Assembly: GCF_900010755.1 (NCBI RefSeq)
Contig: NZ_CZJT01000080.1
Span: 62,001-126,000 of the forward strand
Origin: Paeniglutamicibacter antarcticus
GTDB taxonomy: Bacteria; Actinomycetota; Actinomycetes; Actinomycetales; Micrococcaceae
DNA: 64,000 nucleotides
Direction: 5' to 3'
Below are positions 11,120-20,258 of the stretch, one piece after another. The stretch's first letter is position 1. Every line of letters begins with the position of its first letter. A program made the position numbers and the translations under genes. Below the pieces are notes generated by a model, which was given only the letters and a program-made list of their open reading frames with translations, was not told the DNA's origin and did no database searches.

Positions 11120-12262
11120 ATGGCATCACGCGCAGGTTCCACAGGAATCGACGCTTCGCTTTATCGTCGAGAGGGCCCGTGGTGCACGGCGCTTTTCGAC
11201 GCTTCACTAGGTACCACGGCCGCACATGAAGCGGCGGACGCACTACCGGATCAGGTCGGCAAACTCCTTGCCTCGCAGCAGGCCGCCGAGGCAGATATCC
11301 AGGCCCTGACGGGAGCGCTGGCCTCGGCCAGCGGACACCGGGCACCGGTTGCACGCTTTGTTGCTGTTAATAACGGTGAAGTGGTGCTCGATGAGCTAAT
11401 CCAGGGATTGAAGGTCCAGGCACCGGAGGTGGACTGCGGTCCCTTCCCGAATCTTGTTCCACTGGCCAGGGCCAGGGGCGGGCAATTCCCGTATCTGGTG
11501 GCCGAGGCCGGCCGGGACGGCGGAGAGGTCCGTTTGTACCACTCATCGGTGCAAGGGGTTGATGAAAGCCGTGGTGTCACCGGGGATCCCGAGGAAGCTC
11601 ACCACGCGCACAAGGTGCCAGGTCGCTACGACGAACCAAAGAACCAGTCGGCCACCGAGGAGATCTGGAAGCGCAATGCCGTGGAATTGGCCAATCAGAT
11701 CGATGAGATGGCCAGGGAACACTTTGTGAAACTGATTGTGCTGGCCGGGGATGTGAAGGCCCGCGAGTTGGTGGTTGGCCAGTTGGGCACGGCGAGCAAG
11801 TCGATCACGACCATGCTGGAGCAAAACACCCGCGCGGGCGGTGCAGACCAGGGAGCCTTTGCCAAGGCGGTGGCCGACCATGTGGACGGCGTGTTGGCAG
11901 CGGAACTCAAGGCGCTTGCCGAGAAGGTGGCGAACAAGAGCGGCAACGGCAGGGCTGAATTGGCCGTCGGGTTCGACGAGGTTGTCGAGGCATTGCAGCA
12001 GGCCCAGGCCAGCACCGTGTTGGTGAACCAGTACCAGGATGATGAGTCGCTGGTTGCGCTGAGCTCCGAACCCTGGCTGACCGGGGAGGAATCCGAAGAC
12101 CATGCAGAGCTGGTGGTTGGATCCTGGCCGGCACCCGAGGTGCTGCTGCGGGCCACTGCTATGACCGATGCGAGCATCAGGTATGTGCCCGAGGGCGTGC
12201 TTCCCGAAGGGGTTGGCATTGCGGCGCTGCTGCGTTGGCCCAAGGGCGAGCAGGCGCCTTAA
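11120..12262 (+). CDS. Rv2629-type bacterial eRF1/Vms1-like protein
   Basis: A 380-aa soluble protein resembling Mycobacterium Rv2629 and the bacterial eRF1-like (baeRF/Vms1-related) family. It has a start of the form DASLYRREGPWCTALFD, a middle PNLVPLARARGGQFPYLVAE followed by GGEVRLYHSS, HKVPGRY plus a TEEIWKRNAVELANQI helix, LIVLAGDVKARELVVGQL, and a C-terminal VGIAALLRWP. These families carry the fold of peptide-release/ribosome-rescue factors. An actual peptidyl-tRNA hydrolase role has not been shown for this branch as far as I know. The ATG at 11120 follows AAGGAG at good spacing. It ends at a strong terminator. Confidence 0.75.
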   Translation: MASRAGSTGIDASLYRREGPWCTALFDASLGTTAAHEAADALPDQVGKLLASQQAAEADIQALTGALASASGHRAPVARFVAVNNGEVVLDELIQGLKVQAPEVDCGPFPNLVPLARARGGQFPYLVAEAGRDGGEVRLYHSSVQGVDESRGVTGDPEEAHHAHKVPGRYDEPKNQSATEEIWKRNAVELANQIDEMAREHFVKLIVLAGDVKARELVVGQLGTASKSITTMLEQNTRAGGADQGAFAKAVADHVDGVLAAELKALAEKVANKSGNGRAELAVGFDEVVEALQQAQASTVLVNQYQDDESLVALSSEPWLTGEESEDHAELVVGSWPAPEVLLRATAMTDASIRYVPEGVLPEGVGIAALLRWPKGEQAP

Positions 12263-12290
12263 CAGCTTCGCCATGGATTGAAGGGAATTG

Positions 12291-12337
12291 AATATGCGTG
12301 TGGAGGACCCGGTTTCCGGGTCCTCCACACGCATATT
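12291..12337. terminator. Bidirectional terminator with a 22-bp perfect stem
   Basis: Arms 12291-12312 and 12316-12337 are perfectly complementary with loop TTT. It separates the eRF1-like gene (+) from the convergent metal-binding lipoprotein (-). It carries T residues on the + side (ATATTTGTT) and ATTC on the other. Confidence 0.85.
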
Positions 12338-12352
12338 TGTTCAGGTTGCGGG

Positions 12353-13402
<1,050 letters not shown>

Positions 13403-13456
13403 GGGGGAGCGGTTCCTTTAGTGTGGACGTGAGTGACTGGAATCCACACTAACTTA

Positions 13457-13469
13457 AATAAGAATCATT
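13457..13469. promoter_or_regulatory. Zur/Fur-like operator upstream of the zinc-binding lipoprotein
   Basis: AATAAGAATCATT is AT-rich and near-palindromic. It lies 55-67 bp upstream of the lipoprotein start, and its reverse complement recurs exactly at 14873-14885 before the YibE/F gene. The site looks like a Fur-superfamily box, and zinc-responsive Zur is the natural candidate given the neighbours. Confidence 0.55.
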
Positions 13470-13473
13470 CGCA

Positions 13474-14805
13474 TTAGTTGTGTTGGTGCGCGTCGGTGGC
13501 CGTTGGTTTCGGGCTGTCTGGTGTAGTCGCGGCCAATGGTGGCACTGGGGCTTCCGTGGGATTGCGTAGGGCACGGCGTCCGGAGCGCTTCTTGGTGCCG
13601 GCGGATCCGCTCCCTGTGGCTTTAACCACGGCCACCGCGATGCCCGTGGTGACGGGAATGGCAAGCACCAGCCCGATGGAACCGACGAGGATCCTGATGA
13701 TTTCCTCGGCCATCTCGCCGGTGGTGAGCGTGTCGATGAGGGGCCGGTCGTACATGCTGACCAGTACCAGAATGGGCAGTGCGGCGCCCGCGTAGGCGAA
13801 AGCGATGGTATAAACGGTCGAGGCGATATGGTCCCGCCCGATGCGCATTCCCGAGGCGAAAAGTTGCCTGGCGGAGGAATGGGGCGCGATTTCCGCAAGT
13901 TCCCAGATGGCCGAGGACTGGGTGATTGTCACGTCGTTGAGCACCCCGAGTCCGGCAATCAGCAGCCCACAGAGCAGTAGCCCGGAAAGGCTGAGGCCCG
14001 GGGCAACGGTATTCAGTGTCAGCGCGGCGTCGTCGGTGGCGCCTGTCAATGCCGCGGCATCGGTGGCCCAGCTGGCGATGGCAGCGGTGACGCCGAGCCC
14101 AAAGAGCGTGCCGAGGAGCGCGGTGGAGGTCCTGGCCGAGAATCCATGGGCAAAATACAACGCCGCGAACATGACGACCGTGGAGCCGACGAGCCCCACG
14201 AGCATGGGGGATTTGCCCTCGAGGAGCGCCGGGACCATGAAAAGGATGATGAAGGCCAGTCCGCCGGCCAGCCCCAGCAGCGCCCGCAACCCGCGCCAGC
14301 GCGCAACCAGGCATACGACCGCCGCGTAGGCGAGGGCCAGTATCGCCAGCGGCACGCTGCGGACGAAATCAACAAAAACATATGGCGCCGACGAGCCGGT
14401 GGTGGCGTGCGTGAGGTCCAGGTATTTGATGCGGTCTCCGGGCTTCAGGGCCCTTGAATGCGTGGTTTCCGGAGGCACTTCGAGGGCGAACTCGCCACCG
14501 CCGGCGTCCGGGACGATGTAGGAGATGTCGCAGTCAAGTTCCTTGCCTCCCACGTCTTGAAGTCCCTCGGTGGAGGGGCAGGTTTCCGTCACCGTCCGGG
14601 TGACGGTTCCTGTCGCCATGCCCACGCCGGGGCCGGTGCCGTAGAGGTCCTCCAGCGGCTGGCTGCCGGTTCCCGAGGGCCACAGCAGGATGGTACCCAA
14701 GAGTGCCGCGATACCCACCGGGGCCAGCAGGATCCAGAGAATGAGGTTGGCCCGGTGTCGCCGCGCGGGATCCACGAGCACCTCGCCGTGGTGGTGTCCG
14801 CCCAT
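13474..14805 (-). CDS. YibE/F-like multi-pass membrane protein
   Basis: A 443-aa integral membrane protein. One N-terminal helix (NLILWILLAPVGIAALLGTI) is followed by an exposed domain of about 100 aa and then about seven helices, including the LGLAGGLAFIILFMVPALLEGK, GLGVLNDVTITQSSAIWEL and SVPLAILALAYAAV segments typical of the YibE/F family. Function of the family is unknown. Both termini are His-rich (GGHHHGE at the start, DAHQHN at the end), which fits metal handling. It lies upstream of and co-directional with the ZnuA-like gene, and both have the same 13-bp operator, suggesting a shared zinc regulon. Confidence 0.85.
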   Translation of the reverse strand: MGGHHHGEVLVDPARRHRANLILWILLAPVGIAALLGTILLWPSGTGSQPLEDLYGTGPGVGMATGTVTRTVTETCPSTEGLQDVGGKELDCDISYIVPDAGGGEFALEVPPETTHSRALKPGDRIKYLDLTHATTGSSAPYVFVDFVRSVPLAILALAYAAVVCLVARWRGLRALLGLAGGLAFIILFMVPALLEGKSPMLVGLVGSTVVMFAALYFAHGFSARTSTALLGTLFGLGVTAAIASWATDAAALTGATDDAALTLNTVAPGLSLSGLLLCGLLIAGLGVLNDVTITQSSAIWELAEIAPHSSARQLFASGMRIGRDHIASTVYTIAFAYAGAALPILVLVSMYDRPLIDTLTTGEMAEEIIRILVGSIGLVLAIPVTTGIAVAVVKATGSGSAGTKKRSGRRALRNPTEAPVPPLAATTPDSPKPTATDAHQHN

Positions 14806-14872
14806 GAAAAATGTCCCGTCCCTCGTGCCTTGAATGCAGGTGTGCCACAGACAGTGTAGCGAGGTTAGGGAT

Positions 14873-14885
14873 AATGATTCTTATT
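14873..14885. promoter_or_regulatory. Zur/Fur-like operator upstream of the YibE/F gene
   Basis: AATGATTCTTATT, flanked as GGATAATGATTCTTATTAGG, lies 68-80 bp upstream of the YibE/F start. It is the exact reverse complement of the 13-mer at 13457-13469. Thirteen identical AT-rich bases twice within 1.5 kb of GC-rich DNA are unlikely to be chance. Confidence 0.55.
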
Positions 14886-14939
14886 AGGCTTAGTTTACGT
14901 CGGTCGCCTGCATGGCGTCAGGGCGCAAAAACGGCCCCA

Positions 14940-14993
14940 AACGTGCGCGTCCCTGCCCTGGAGTGTTGGATCCAGGGCAGGGACACGCACGTT
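14940..14993 (-). terminator. Terminator of the dehydrogenase operon
   Basis: Arms 14940-14962 and 14971-14993 pair over 23 bp with one mismatch around an 8-nt loop. Read on the minus strand the stem is followed by GGGGCCGTTTTTG. It lies about 50 bp after the aldehyde dehydrogenase stop codon. Confidence 0.8.
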
Positions 14994-15015
14994 CATGGTT
15001 CAGCGGGCGCCTGGC

Positions 15016-15059
15016 GCTGCTTGAAGACTAGTGCTGCTTGAAGGCTAACGCTGCTTGAA
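15016..15059. repeat. 17-bp tandem repeat (three copies) over the dehydrogenase stop codon
   Basis: GCTGCTTGAA occurs at 15016, 15033 and 15050, each 17 bp apart, and the intervening bases are nearly conserved (GACTAGT, GGCTAAC). The copy nearest the gene encodes the last residues FKQR plus stop. The other two lie downstream, each again followed by a TAG. It is a small local duplication of the gene's 3' end. Confidence 0.7.
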
Positions 15060-16529
15060 AACCGTGTCCTGCCATTCCTTGTGTGCGTCGGTGTCATGGG
15101 AAATGAGCACGTGCTTGACGTTGGTGTACTCCTCGAAGGAGTAGGAGCTCATGTCCTTGCCGAAGCCCGAGGCCTTGTAGCCGCCGTGCGGCATTTCCGA
15201 GACGATCGGGATGTGCTCGTTGATCCAGACGCAACCCGCCTGGATCTCGGCCGCGGCACGCATGGCAAGGTTGACGTTGTTGGTCCAGGCCGAGGCTGCC
15301 AAACCGTACGGGGTGTCGTTGGCCAGCTCGATGCCTTCGTCGTCGGTCTCGAAAGGCAGCGCCACCAAAACCGGGCCGAAGATCTCATCCTGCACGATTT
15401 CGCTGTCCTGGGCTGCATCGACGATCAGCGTCGGGCGGTAGAACGCGCCCGGAAGATCCGGGGCGAAGCCGCCGGAAAGCGCGGTGGCGCCGGAATCCTT
15501 GGCACGCTGGACCATGGAAGCAATCTTGTCGCGGTGCCCGAAGGAGATCAGCGAACCCATGTCGGTATCGGGATCCAGCGGATCGCCCACGACCATGGCA
15601 TCCATGAGCTCGGCCACCCGGGCGGTGAAGGTTTCAAAGAGCGAGGAATGCACGTAGGCGCGGGTGGCCGCCGTGCAGTCCTGGCCGCCGTTGATGGTGG
15701 AACCTGCGACGGCGCCGTGCGCGGCTGCCTCCACGTCTGCATCCTTGAAGACCACCAAGGGTGCCTTGCCGCCAAGTTCCAGGTGGACGCGCTTGCCGGT
15801 TTCGGCGGCCATTTCCATGATGCGGCGCCCGACCTGGGTGGAGCCGGTGAAGGAGCTCATGACCACCTTCGGGTGGCGGACCAGGGCCTCCCCGACGTCG
15901 CGGCCGGCACCGACCACCACGTTGATGACGCCTGCCGGGATGCCGGCGGCGGTCGCTGCCTCCGCGAAGAGCAGCGTGGTGCCCGGGGTCAGTTCGCTGG
16001 GCTTGAGCACGATGGTGTTGCCGGCGGCGATGGCCGGGAGGATCTTCCACGCGGCCATCTGCAGCGGGTAGTTCCACGGGGCGATCGAGCCGATGACGCC
16101 GATGGCTTCGCGGCGGATCATCGAGGTGGAGTTGCCCGCGTAGTCGCCGGCTGCCTGGCCCTGCAGGTTCCGTGCCGCACCGGCAAAGAAGTTCACGTTG
16201 TCGATGGTGCCTGGCACGTCGAACTCGTGGGACATGCGGGTTGACTTGCCAGTCTGCTCTGTTTCCAATGCTGCAAGCTCGCCGCTGCGGGCCGAAAGCT
16301 CGAGGGCGAAGGCCAGCAGGTGGTCGGCGCGGGCGCCTGGGGTCAAGCGGGACCAGCTCTTGAAGGCGGTTGATGCGGCGGCGACTGCATCTTCGACATC
16401 GCCAATGGAGGCGTAATCCAGGCTCTGGGCGACCTGGCCGGTGGCCGGGTTGATGCGCTCGGCCTTCGGTCCGCGGCCCACGCGGTATGCGCCGTTGATG
16501 TATTGGTGGCCCTGGGTGGACGTGCTCAT
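15045..16529 (-). CDS. NAD-dependent aldehyde dehydrogenase, gamma-aminobutyraldehyde type
   Basis: A 494-aa class I aldehyde dehydrogenase with all catalytic residues: Asn153 in PWNYPLQ, Glu251 in ELGGKAP, Cys285 in NGGQDCTAATR. The INGGQDCTA and WINEHIPIVSEMPHGGYKASGFGKD segments resemble 4-aminobutyraldehyde (1-pyrroline) dehydrogenases. It would oxidise the aldehyde made by the flavin oxidase two genes upstream to GABA or a related omega-amino acid. The start overlaps the cupin stop (ATGA at 16526-16529). It is the last gene of the TetR-associated operon. Confidence 0.9.
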   Translation of the reverse strand: MSTSTQGHQYINGAYRVGRGPKAERINPATGQVAQSLDYASIGDVEDAVAAASTAFKSWSRLTPGARADHLLAFALELSARSGELAALETEQTGKSTRMSHEFDVPGTIDNVNFFAGAARNLQGQAAGDYAGNSTSMIRREAIGVIGSIAPWNYPLQMAAWKILPAIAAGNTIVLKPSELTPGTTLLFAEAATAAGIPAGVINVVVGAGRDVGEALVRHPKVVMSSFTGSTQVGRRIMEMAAETGKRVHLELGGKAPLVVFKDADVEAAAHGAVAGSTINGGQDCTAATRAYVHSSLFETFTARVAELMDAMVVGDPLDPDTDMGSLISFGHRDKIASMVQRAKDSGATALSGGFAPDLPGAFYRPTLIVDAAQDSEIVQDEIFGPVLVALPFETDDEGIELANDTPYGLAASAWTNNVNLAMRAAAEIQAGCVWINEHIPIVSEMPHGGYKASGFGKDMSSYSFEEYTNVKHVLISHDTDAHKEWQDTVFKQR

Positions 16530-16924
16530 GAATTGCTCCCGGTGTTCTCAGTGGGGGTGAAGTAGATCTTGCGAAGTGGTTCGGTGACGGTCCAGGTGGT
16601 TTTCATGCCTTCGCTCAAACGCATGATGGTGCCCGGGACCAGTGCTGCGCTGTGCGCGGGGCGGCCCTCGAAGGAATCGATGACCACGGTGCCGGAGCCT
16701 GCGGTGACGATGAAGATTTCCTCGGCTTCGACGTCGTACATGGAGCCGGTGCCCATTTCCCAGATGCCGAATTCGGTGCCGCCGATGGTGCCGAGTTCGG
16801 CGATGCCGGTGCTGGTTCCGGACGTCGCTGCCTGTTCGGCCGGGACCGGTTCGTGCTCAAGCCGGACGCGGTTGATACGCAGGGCCTCGCCGCCGCGCAG
16901 GTGCGGGATTGGTGGGGTGCTCAT
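16526..16924 (-). CDS. Small cupin-domain protein of the amine operon
   Basis: 132 aa forming one RmlC-type beta barrel, with conserved EFGIWEMGTGSMYDVEAEEIFIVTAGSGTVVID and a second half ending TMRLSEGMKTTWTVTEPLRKIYF-like. The usual His metal ligands of catalytic cupins are mostly absent; Glu and Asp residues (DVEAEEIF) are present. Both ends overlap neighbours by 4 bp (ATGA), so it is made in step with the flavin oxidase and dehydrogenase. Similar cupins accompany gamma-glutamylputrescine/amine oxidase genes in other actinobacteria; the function is unknown and may be ligand sensing. Confidence 0.8.
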   Translation of the reverse strand: MSTPPIPHLRGGEALRINRVRLEHEPVPAEQAATSGTSTGIAELGTIGGTEFGIWEMGTGSMYDVEAEEIFIVTAGSGTVVIDSFEGRPAHSAALVPGTIMRLSEGMKTTWTVTEPLRKIYFTPTENTGSNS

Positions 16925-18375
16925 GAGTCGAACCCCATGCCCACGGCATCCATGACCTTCAGGAACGGGCCGCGCTTGCCCTCGTTGCGGTCGGCCTTGA
17001 CCAGGCCGTTGGTCATCAGCTTCACGCCCATCCATGCCACGGGTTCCGGCGGGAAGGGGATCGGTTTCTTCTTGACCATCTCCAGCTCGGTGAGCTCGGT
17101 CGTTTGGCCGGAGAGCAAATCCAGCATGACGCGGGCGCCGAAGCGGGTGGCGCCGACGCCTAGGCCGGTGAATCCCGCGCAGTAGGCGACGCGGCCGTGA
17201 TGGGACGTGTCGAAGAACGCGAAGAAGCGGCTGCAGGTGTCAATGGCCCCGCCCCAGGCGTGCGAGAACTTGATGCCCTCCAACTGCGGGAAGGTGCCCA
17301 CGAAGTGCGCGGCGAGCTTCCTGAATGTTTCCGGGTGGTTGTCATACTCCGGCTTGACGGTGCGGCCGTAGTGGTAGACGGCGTCGTACCCGCCAAAGAG
17401 GATGCGCCAGCCGCCGTTTTCGTCGATGGTCGGGCGGGAGTAGTGGAAGCGGTTGTTCATGTCCGCCAGGCCCGTGTTGTTGTGCCAGCCGATGGCGTTG
17501 CGCTGTTCCTCGGTGAGCGGTTCGGTCATCAGCGCGTAGTCGTACACGGGGATTGTATGCAGGCGGTGGCGCTTGAGCAGCGAGGGGAACACATTGGTGG
17601 CAAGCGCCACCCGCTGGGCGGTGATGGTTCCGGCGCCGGTGCGCACCGTGATGGTTGCATCCGTGGATTCCAGGGCTTCGCCCTTGGTGTGCTCGAAGAT
17701 CTTCACGCCGAGCTCCAGGCAGACGCGGCGCAGGCCCCAGGCCAACTTGGCCGGGTGAACCAGCACCGCAGAGTCCTTGTCCCAGTTTCCGCCCTCGAAG
17801 ATCGGGGAGTTGATGTGGGTCCTGACCTCGTCGGTGTCCAGGAACGGCATGCCGGGGTTGGCCTCGGCCTCCTCCTTGAGCGACTCGACCTGGTGCTTCT
17901 CGGTGGCGACGTTCAGCACGCCGGTTTCCCAGAGGTCACAGTCGATGTTGTATTTGCGGATGGTCTCGGTGATGCCCGCAAGGTTTTCGTGCCCGAGTTC
18001 GGTCAGTCGCGCGTTTTCCTTGGGCAGGTGGGTTTCGCCGTTGGATTCGCCATGGACCAGCGAGGCTTCGCAGAAGCCGCCGTTGCGCCCGGAGGCCGCC
18101 CAGCCGATGGTTTCGGCATCGATCAGCACCACCTCGCGCGCAGGGTCCGCCTCTTTGGCCTGCAGGGCCGTCCACAGTCCCGTGTACCCGCCGCCGACCA
18201 CGAGCAGGTCGGTGGAGATGTTGCCTTCGAGGGCAGGAAGCGCGGCGGGGCGGTCGGGGTGCTGCAGCCAGTAGGGGGAGTGGTCGGTGCCGGAGAGTGA
18301 AGCGTCGATGACCGAATCCGGGATGTTGGCTTCGATCAGGTCGAAGGAGACCGGGGTGCCTTTGATGGTGCTCAT
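16921..18375 (-). CDS. FAD-dependent amine oxidase/dehydrogenase, PuuB-like (DAO family)
   Basis: 484 aa in the D-amino-acid-oxidase fold. It has a Rossmann motif LLVVGGGYTGLWTAL (GGGYTG at 61-66), the adjacent IGWAASGRNGGFCEASLVHG, a substrate domain with PVYDYALMTEPL, and a C-terminal HAWGGAIDTCSRFF plus YCAGFTGLGVGATRFGARVMLDL. This order matches PuuB gamma-glutamylputrescine oxidase and its relatives, which oxidise an amine to an aldehyde. The ATG at 18375 follows AAGGAA. It lies 81 bp after the amidohydrolase gene and overlaps the cupin. No gamma-glutamylputrescine synthetase (puuA) is in the window. Confidence 0.85.
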   Translation of the reverse strand: MSTIKGTPVSFDLIEANIPDSVIDASLSGTDHSPYWLQHPDRPAALPALEGNISTDLLVVGGGYTGLWTALQAKEADPAREVVLIDAETIGWAASGRNGGFCEASLVHGESNGETHLPKENARLTELGHENLAGITETIRKYNIDCDLWETGVLNVATEKHQVESLKEEAEANPGMPFLDTDEVRTHINSPIFEGGNWDKDSAVLVHPAKLAWGLRRVCLELGVKIFEHTKGEALESTDATITVRTGAGTITAQRVALATNVFPSLLKRHRLHTIPVYDYALMTEPLTEEQRNAIGWHNNTGLADMNNRFHYSRPTIDENGGWRILFGGYDAVYHYGRTVKPEYDNHPETFRKLAAHFVGTFPQLEGIKFSHAWGGAIDTCSRFFAFFDTSHHGRVAYCAGFTGLGVGATRFGARVMLDLLSGQTTELTELEMVKKKPIPFPPEPVAWMGVKLMTNGLVKADRNEGKRGPFLKVMDAVGMGFDS

Positions 18376-18456
18376 GGGAATTCCTTGCATGAATGATCAG
18401 AACATGGTGTTCGCGTGTAAACGTGGGCTGGGAACGATAGGGGGAACCGGTGGCCC

Positions 18457-20124
18457 TTAGCCGCAGACGGCAGTGCGTTCGTAGACGGCACGGCCAGCGG
18501 CCAGGGTGAGTTCCACCCCCACAGCATGCAAATCGTCGGAAGCAAGGGCGAAGGGATCTGAGTCCAGCAGGACCAGGTCGGCGCGGGCCCCGGGGCGGAT
18601 CCGGCCGCCCTCGTGGTCGCGGTTGATCCAGGCGCTGCCCTGCGTGTAGGCGCGCATGGCCTCCAGCAACGTGATGGCCTGGTCGGCGACGAGGGGTTCG
18701 ACGTCCGGGTAGTCGGGGTGGGTGCGGTTCACTGCCACGTGGATGGCTTCCCACGGGTTGGGTGTGGAAACGGACCAGTCCGATCCCATGACCAGGTGCG
18801 CGCCGGAGTCGATGAGTGAACGAAAGGGGTATTGCCACCCGAGGCGTTCGGCGCCGAGGATCGGGTTGGTCAGCTCGAGCATTTGGTCGTCGTTGCACGC
18901 CCACAGCGCCTGGGCGTTGATGCTCAGCCCCAGCGCTCCGAAGCGCGGCACGTCGTCGGGATGGATGATTTGCAGGTGCGCCAAGTGGTGGCGTCCGCCG
19001 GTGGCCCCGTTTGCCGTGCGCGCGGCCGCGATGGCGTCCAGACCCAGGCGCGCGGCGGCATCACCGATCACGTGCAGGTGCAGGTCGAATCCCGCGGCAT
19101 CCAGGGCCGTCGCGACGGCAAGCAGGACCTCGCGTTCGAGGTATTGCAGGCCCGAGTTTTCGGGGGCGTCCGGGGCGCAATCGCAGGTGCGCAGGTAGGG
19201 TTCGAGCATGGCGGCGCTCTGGTTTTCGGCTATGCCGTCGACCATGATCTTGGCGCTGGTGGTGCGGAACCCTGCTGCGGCATTGGCGAAGCGGCGGGCC
19301 AGGAAGTTCTCGACAAGTGCCGGGATGTCCTTCAGTGTTGTATCGCGCGGAACCCACAGTGCTCCGGTTGCCTGCCCGGTCAGCAGTCCCTCGGAAATCA
19401 GGCCGCGGTAGGCGGTGGAGACATCCGGGTATCCTGCGTAGGAGCCAAGGATTGCTTCCTGCCAGCCGGTGATGCCGAAGGAATGCAGGTAGGACTGTCC
19501 GGCAAGCAACCCGGCGCGCAAGGTGGCTGCCTCGGGGCCCGGGATGAACTTGGTGACCAGGTCCATGGCGCCCTCATGCAGGGCGCCGGTGGGGTTGCCG
19601 AAGGAATCGCGTTCAAGGCGCCCGTCGGAAGGATCCGGTGTTTGGGCGGTGATGCCCGCGAGCTTCAGGGCCGCGCTGTTGACCCAGGCGCCGTGGTGGT
19701 CGCGGTTCAACAGGTATGCCGGGCGGTCCGGAACCACTGCGTCGAGTTGTTCGGCGGTGGGGTTGCCGCCGGGGAAATCACTCATTGACCAGCCGCCACC
19801 GGTGATCCACTGGCCAGGGTGGGAAGCAGCGAAGCCCGAGATGGTTTCCAGGACCTCTTGGATTCCTGCGGCACCGCTCAGGTCGCAGGCCAGGGACTCG
19901 ACCCCGCCCATGACTGTATGCACGTGGGCATCGGTGAAGCCGGGGGTCAGCGCGCGGGTGCCCAAGTGGACGTCGTGGTCGGGGTTTGGCAGCAGTGCAC
20001 GAACCCGTGCTTCGGTGCCCACGGCGATCACGCGCCCGTCGCGCACCGCAACGGCGCTTGCCGTATCCAGTACTGTGCCTCCATCGAAAATCGTTCCGGA
20101 ATGGAATAGCCAGCTGTCGTTCAC
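18457..20124 (-). CDS. YtcJ-type metal-dependent amidohydrolase
   Basis: A 555-aa member of the amidohydrolase superfamily, subfamily 3. Metal-binding TPGFTDAHVHT is near residue 60, followed by MVDGIAENQSAAM, HLHVIGDAAARLGLDA, HLAHLQIIHPDD and GSDWSVSTPNPWEAIHVA, with a C-terminal sandwich domain GRIRPGARADLVLLDSDP. Such enzymes hydrolyse N-acyl or amide bonds. The GTG at 20124 follows GAAAGG and leaves the family-typical length. It is the first gene of the operon leading to the PuuB-like oxidase and may release the free amine from an amide precursor. It is divergent from a TetR gene with a shared operator. Confidence 0.85.
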   Translation of the reverse strand: MNDSWLFHSGTIFDGGTVLDTASAVAVRDGRVIAVGTEARVRALLPNPDHDVHLGTRALTPGFTDAHVHTVMGGVESLACDLSGAAGIQEVLETISGFAASHPGQWITGGGWSMSDFPGGNPTAEQLDAVVPDRPAYLLNRDHHGAWVNSAALKLAGITAQTPDPSDGRLERDSFGNPTGALHEGAMDLVTKFIPGPEAATLRAGLLAGQSYLHSFGITGWQEAILGSYAGYPDVSTAYRGLISEGLLTGQATGALWVPRDTTLKDIPALVENFLARRFANAAAGFRTTSAKIMVDGIAENQSAAMLEPYLRTCDCAPDAPENSGLQYLEREVLLAVATALDAAGFDLHLHVIGDAAARLGLDAIAAARTANGATGGRHHLAHLQIIHPDDVPRFGALGLSINAQALWACNDDQMLELTNPILGAERLGWQYPFRSLIDSGAHLVMGSDWSVSTPNPWEAIHVAVNRTHPDYPDVEPLVADQAITLLEAMRAYTQGSAWINRDHEGGRIRPGARADLVLLDSDPFALASDDLHAVGVELTLAAGRAVYERTAVCG

Positions 20125-20199
20125 GGTGGCCTTTCGGTGGAAACATCGTGGTGTGCAGTGTTTGTGCTCTACTTCATAAAATCGCATTCGTGGAGTAAT

Positions 20200-20214
20200 G
20201 TCAACAGTGTTGAC
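20200..20214. promoter_or_regulatory. Perfect TetR-type operator GTCAACA-G-TGTTGAC
   Basis: A perfect 7-1-7 inverted repeat lies between the divergent amidohydrolase (start 20124) and TetR (start 20259) genes, 76 and 45 bp from the two starts. Position and symmetry fit autoregulation and repression of the amine operon. Confidence 0.7.
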
Positions 20215-20258
20215 TATTTCACTGGTGAGCGAAACCGAAAGCAGGCAGGGACCAGGAT

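Noticed and set aside
15016..15059. Attachment site of an integrated element
   Set aside because: The repeats are in immediate tandem at one locus; there is no integrase, distant second copy or composition change.
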